A DNA stretch of 63,692 bases, taken from positions 1 through 63,692 of the forward strand of contig NZ_WPNZ01000016.1 of assembly GCF_009755605.1 (NCBI RefSeq), written 5' to 3'. The translations under genes were made by a program, and so were the position numbers. This stretch comes from Streptomyces typhae. Its GTDB lineage: Bacteria; Actinomycetota; Actinomycetes; Streptomycetales; Streptomycetaceae. The notes beneath the pieces were generated by a model, which was not told the origin of the DNA, did not search any database, and saw only the letters and a list, made by a program, of their open reading frames with translations. This document shows, piece after piece, positions 60,829 through 63,692 of the stretch (positions are counted from its first letter, which is position 1; each line of letters opens with the position of its first letter).

Positions 60829-61362
60829 TCAGGCCTTCGAACCCCGCCGGGCCAGCCACACCACGGCGATGCCCGCGGCGGCGGCGAGCAGCAGGGTGCG
60901 GTGGTCGCGCGCGGCGCGGGCTCCCTGGGCCGCCTTCTCGCGCACCGGCTCGGGTGCCTTCTCCTGCACCTGGTGCACCGCGTCGGCGGCCTTGGTCCGG
61001 GCCTGCGCGGCCTTGTCGCGCACGGGTTCCGGCACCCGGTCCTGCACCTGGTGTACCGCTTCGGCCGCCTTGGCCTTGAACTGGTCGGCCTTCGCGGCGG
61101 CCTGTTCCTTCACTTCCGTGGCCTTGGCGGCGGCCTGTTCCTTCACCTCGGTGGCCTTGGCGGCAGCCTGTTCCTTCACCTCGGTCGCCTTGGCCCCGGC
61201 CTGTTCCTTCACCTCGGCGGCCTTCTCGCCGGCGCGGGCCTTCACGTCCGCCTTCGCGGCCAGGGCTTCGACCGTGTGGCCCAGCTCCGTGCGGGTGTGC
61301 TCGACCTGCTCGCGCAGCTCTTCAGGGGTGGCGGGGGCCTTCTCCGGGGGCGGCTTGCTCAT
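60829..61362 (-). CDS. DUF3618 protein with LEA-like 11-residue repeats
   Basis: This 177-aa protein opens with a DUF3618 helix (TPEELREQVEHTRTELGHTV, EALAAKADVKARAGEKAAEV). It continues as at least four tandem 11-mers of AAAKATEVKEQ, then two VHQVQ(D/E)(R/K)xPEPVR(D/E)KAAQ repeats. A C-terminal membrane helix (RTLLLAAAAGIAVVWLA) anchors it. The amphipathic repeats resemble LEA or apolipoprotein helices, suggesting membrane or desiccation protection. It overlaps the end of the upstream DUF1469 gene by 4 bp (ATGA), so the two are co-translated. Confidence 0.85.
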   Translation of the reverse strand: MSKPPPEKAPATPEELREQVEHTRTELGHTVEALAAKADVKARAGEKAAEVKEQAGAKATEVKEQAAAKATEVKEQAAAKATEVKEQAAAKADQFKAKAAEAVHQVQDRVPEPVRDKAAQARTKAADAVHQVQEKAPEPVREKAAQGARAARDHRTLLLAAAAGIAVVWLARRGSKA

Positions 61363-61862
61363 CGGTGTGCACTCTCCTTGATCTCGGCCACGTCGGCCTT
61401 CACGTTCTGGATCGTCTGCTCGGGCGCGGGCGGCGCGGCCTCGCTGATCTCCTTCTTGCCGGTGAGGGCGAGGACGCCGGCGAGCGCGCCCAGCACGCCG
61501 CCGACGATCAGCGCGGCGGCCCAGACGGGCAGCGGCACGGCGAGCCCGGCGATGGCCGCGGCCACCAGGGCCTGCAGGGTGAGGAAACCGACGAGCCCGG
61601 CACCGCCGAAGAGCCCGCCGCCCTTGCCGTAGTGCCGCCCCTTCTCCTTCATCTCCGCCTGCGCCAGGCGGAGTTCGCCGCGCACCAGTTCCGTCAGCTG
61701 CTGCGAAGCGCGCTGCACCAGCTCGCCCACCGGTTCGCCGCCGGACTGCGGCACCGGGCCGCTCCCCGGCGTTGCCGCCGGCTCGCCCAGCGCCGATGAG
61801 CCGGTGTCGTGCGTGGCGCGCTCCGTCTTCGCGGGCGAAGTCCGCGTGTCCCTGACCGTCAT
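61359..61862 (-). CDS. DUF1469 (phage holin superfamily III) membrane protein
   Basis: This 167-aa protein has a disordered N-terminus, then GELVQRASQQLTELVRGELR and LAQAEMKEKGRHYGKGGGLF, followed by two membrane helices (about 85-130). The family is uncharacterised, is not a real phage gene, and typically precedes DUF3618 genes in Actinobacteria. ATG at 61862 with a perfect GGAGGTGAT ribosome binding site. The upstream 200-bp spacer separates it from a divergent small membrane-protein gene. Confidence 0.87.
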   Translation of the reverse strand: MTVRDTRTSPAKTERATHDTGSSALGEPAATPGSGPVPQSGGEPVGELVQRASQQLTELVRGELRLAQAEMKEKGRHYGKGGGLFGGAGLVGFLTLQALVAAAIAGLAVPLPVWAAALIVGGVLGALAGVLALTGKKEISEAAPPAPEQTIQNVKADVAEIKESAHR

Positions 61863-62064
61863 GGCGATCACCTCCCGTCTCGTCGCCCGGCTCAGGCGCG
61901 GGCGCACCTGACTGCGGGCAGGTCCCGGGTACCCCGGAAGTGCCTCTTCAGGCGCCGTGACACGAGAACCGGAATGCGTCACGAGACCTTCACAGAGTCG
62001 GCATGGTGCCGAACGCGGTGGTGGGCACACGGGACACGTGTCTGCCGGGAGGGAGCCCGGAACC

Positions 62065-62484
62065 GTGATAGTTGTCGCGTGCCTGCTGCTGCCGTTGGTC
62101 GGGCTGCTGCTGTACGGCATGGACCGGATCGAGGACCGACTCATGGGCGGCTCGTCGCCGGAGGCGACCGCGCCCCGGCATGCGCGCCGCCGCCATCTGC
62201 GGCTTGTGCGCGGAGGCCACCGGCACGCCGCCGACGCATCCTCCGACGCATCCGTCCAGGGGTCCACCGATGCAACCGTCCACGCGACCAGCGGCGCGTC
62301 CGTCGACGTGTCCGCCGAGGCAGGCGGCGACGTGACGCCGACGGACCACCGCCGTGCCCACGCCCGCGCCCAGGGGCAGGGTCAGGGACAGGGCGGCCGG
62401 GGGCAGGGCCAGGACCACGCGCACGCCCGTCACCGTGACCGCCGTGACCGGCGTGAAGGACGGCGCCTGAACACCGCAGCGTGA
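62065..62484 (+). CDS. Small membrane protein with a disordered tail
   Basis: This 139-aa protein starts with one membrane helix (VIVVACLLLPLVGLLLYGMD) and RIEDRLMGG. A low-complexity tail follows, rich in Asp/Ala/Ser/Thr and ending in Gly/Gln and Arg/His runs. Similar short MDRIED-type membrane proteins are frequent in Streptomyces; function unknown. The GTG at 62065 follows GGAGGG; an ATG at 61957 would add a hydrophilic 36-residue arm with no support. Confidence 0.7.
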   Translation: MIVVACLLLPLVGLLLYGMDRIEDRLMGGSSPEATAPRHARRRHLRLVRGGHRHAADASSDASVQGSTDATVHATSGASVDVSAEAGGDVTPTDHRRAHARAQGQGQGQGGRGQGQDHAHARHRDRRDRREGRRLNTAA

Positions 62485-62710
62485 GACCCCGGCCGGGCCG
62501 CGTCACCCGAATGGCCCAATCGTGGGTGTGCCGTCTGTGACCCGTGGGAGGGCAACCGGGCAGCGCAACCGGTACGACCCACTGCCACACCGCGACTCTC
62601 CGTGACATCCGGCGTTGCGACGTACCGGACCGCGGTGCGTGATGGAGGGGAGGCGCGCGGTGTCCGCGGCGAAGTCTTCGCCCGCCGCTTGCCCAAGGGA
62701 GTGATCACCC

Positions 62711-63598
62711 ATGGCGAAGGGCGACGTCTTCGACACACCCGAGGCCCTGACCGGACTCACGGCTTACGACCGGGCCGGCGACAAGATCGGCAGCGTCCAG
62801 CAGGTCTACCTCGACGACCAGACGGGTCGGCCCGAGTGGGTGACTGTCAAAACCGGCCTGTTCGGGATGAAGGAGAGCTTCGTCCCGCTCGCCGGCGCCC
62901 GTCGCGAGGGCGACGACCTCAAGGTGGCCACCACGAAGGACGTGGTCAAGGAGGCGCCGCGCGTCGACGCCGACCAGCACCTCGATCCCTCCCAGGAGAG
63001 CGAGCTGTACGCCCACTACGGCCTCGCGCCCACGCAGGGCACGCCCGGCATGGGCACCGCCGGACAGCGGCCCACCGGCCGGGGCCAGGCCGCCGCCGGT
63101 ACCGGCATGGCCGCGGGCGCCCAGGGCCTCGGCGACGCGGGCCGCACCACCGGGGCGCGCGAGTACGCCATGCGCAGCGGCGACCGCGGCGACGACAAGG
63201 CGCACGAGATGATGCTCTCCGAGGAGCAGCTCCACGTCGGCACGCAGGAGGAGGAGGTCGGCCGGGCCCGCCTGCGCAAGGTGGTCGTGACCGAGGACGT
63301 GACCACCTCCGTCCCCGTGTCCCACGAGGAGGTCCGCGTCGTGCGCGAGCCCGTGCGCGAGGGCGAGCGGACCCGCGCCGCCAAGATCGGCGAGGAGGAG
63401 ACGGAAGTCACCCTGCACGCCGAGAAGCCGGTGGTGCGCAAGGAGACCAGGCCGGTCGAGCGGGTGCGTCTGGAGACCGAGAAGGTCACGGAGACGCAGG
63501 AGATCTCGGACAAGGTCCGCAAGGAGCGGGTCGAGTACGACGACCCGAAGGGCGGCACCCGGGGCCGGGGCCGCGACCCGAAGGGCCCGCGCCACTGA
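62711..63598 (+). CDS. PRC-barrel / DUF2382 stress-type protein
   Basis: This 295-aa protein has an N-terminal PRC-barrel (LTGLTAYDRAGDKIGSVQQV, YLDDQTGRPEWVTVKTGLFG), the SELYAHYGLAPTQG element, a Gly/Ala linker, and a C-terminal DUF2382 domain (LSEEQLHVGTQEEEVGRARL, RKVVVTEDVTTSVPVSHEEV). The combination is widespread in Actinobacteria and Deinococcus and often linked to general stress, but function is unproven. The PRC half is about 40 percent identical by eye to the protein at 11251-11625. ATG with AGGGAGTGAT upstream. Confidence 0.9.
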   Translation: MAKGDVFDTPEALTGLTAYDRAGDKIGSVQQVYLDDQTGRPEWVTVKTGLFGMKESFVPLAGARREGDDLKVATTKDVVKEAPRVDADQHLDPSQESELYAHYGLAPTQGTPGMGTAGQRPTGRGQAAAGTGMAAGAQGLGDAGRTTGAREYAMRSGDRGDDKAHEMMLSEEQLHVGTQEEEVGRARLRKVVVTEDVTTSVPVSHEEVRVVREPVREGERTRAAKIGEEETEVTLHAEKPVVRKETRPVERVRLETEKVTETQEISDKVRKERVEYDDPKGGTRGRGRDPKGPRH

Positions 63599-63639
63599 CC
63601 CGTGACCGGGAACCCCGCCGGTGTGCGTGAGTCGGGGCC

Positions 63640-63692
63640 CACCCCCCCAAAGGGGGGGGCCCACACACCCAAGCCCCCCCCCCGGGAAACCC
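63640..63692. other. Homopolymer-rich contig end
   Basis: The last 53 bases contain runs of seven to ten C or G (CCCCCCCAAAGGGGGGGG, then CCCCCCCCCCGGG) unlike any other stretch in the window. This may be the terminator of the preceding gene, misassembled or poorly read at a contig end. It should not be interpreted further. Confidence 0.6.

Noticed and set aside
61359..61862. Prophage holin
   Set aside because: The holin superfamily III label is based on remote similarity; neighbours are DUF3618 and stress-type genes and no phage gene is present.
63640..63692. Telomere-like or quadruplex end structure
   Set aside because: The homopolymer runs have no Streptomyces telomere palindromes and look like low-quality sequence at a contig edge.

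Overview
The window is Streptomyces chromosomal DNA. The evidence is very high GC, strong third-position G/C bias in the genes, frequent GTG and some TTG starts, an actinobacterial 5S rRNA at the left edge, and a gene order that I recall as matching the S. coelicolor SCO1389 to SCO1336 stretch. That species comparison is from memory, not from a search. The window reads like the conserved chromosome arm next to an rRNA operon. I see no prophage, insertion sequence, CRISPR array, tRNA or large biosynthetic cluster.

Region 1 (1-15.1 kb) is a core housekeeping block: 5S rRNA, a CDP-alcohol phosphatidyltransferase (cardiolipin-synthase-like), a sugar-nucleotidyltransferase fused to a degenerate phosphomannomutase domain, DUF881 / small basic protein / DUF881, a GarA-type FHA protein, FtsR (MerR), a DUF151 nuclease-like protein, a second MerR, DNA polymerase IV, a PRC-barrel protein, and gcvP behind a tandem glycine riboswitch. 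The order resembles mycobacterial Rv1822 to Rv1832 (pgsA2, DUF881, DUF1290, DUF881, gcvH, garA, MerR, DUF151, MerR, gcvB), with gcvH missing here.

Region 2 (15.1-35.1 kb) is a string of short transcription units: DUF5999, a GCS2-family ligase, a VWA/solute-binding protein, a CPBP protease, PhzF, PadR, a HemK-like methyltransferase, a Clp N-domain protein, two EamA transporters, a divergent MocR regulator / PNPOx-fold pair sharing a palindrome, LysR, a second PNPOx-fold protein, a degenerate isochorismatase-fold protein, a Tat/lipoprotein Rieske protein and a HipA-like kinase with a DUF3037 partner.

Region 3 (35.1-57.3 kb) holds two FabG-like SDRs, a peptide-type solute-binding lipoprotein, uracil-DNA glycosylase, a TetR/FAD-monooxygenase pair with two operators, a Gfo/Idh/MocA oxidoreductase overlapping a convergent apolipoprotein N-acyltransferase, a SnoaL-like protein, DUF2165, a TetR/MFS pair, a LysR/cupin pair, a large secreted alpha/beta-hydrolase, a GNAT enzyme, and an ATP-grasp-like gene carrying a frameshift.

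Region 4 (57.5-63.7 kb) carries a small secreted I36-like protein, a PNPOx-like gene frameshifted in a C7 run, three consecutive strong hairpins, an Orn/Lys/Arg-decarboxylase-family enzyme, and envelope or stress-type small proteins (DUF3618, DUF1469, PRC-barrel/DUF2382). The last 50 bases are homopolymer-rich and look like a poor contig end.

The most unusual window-wide signal is the large number of short tandem duplications placed exactly at, or just downstream of, stop codons. Several copy the last codons and the stop codon itself: gcvP, DUF3037, ung, an MFS gene and two PNPOx genes.
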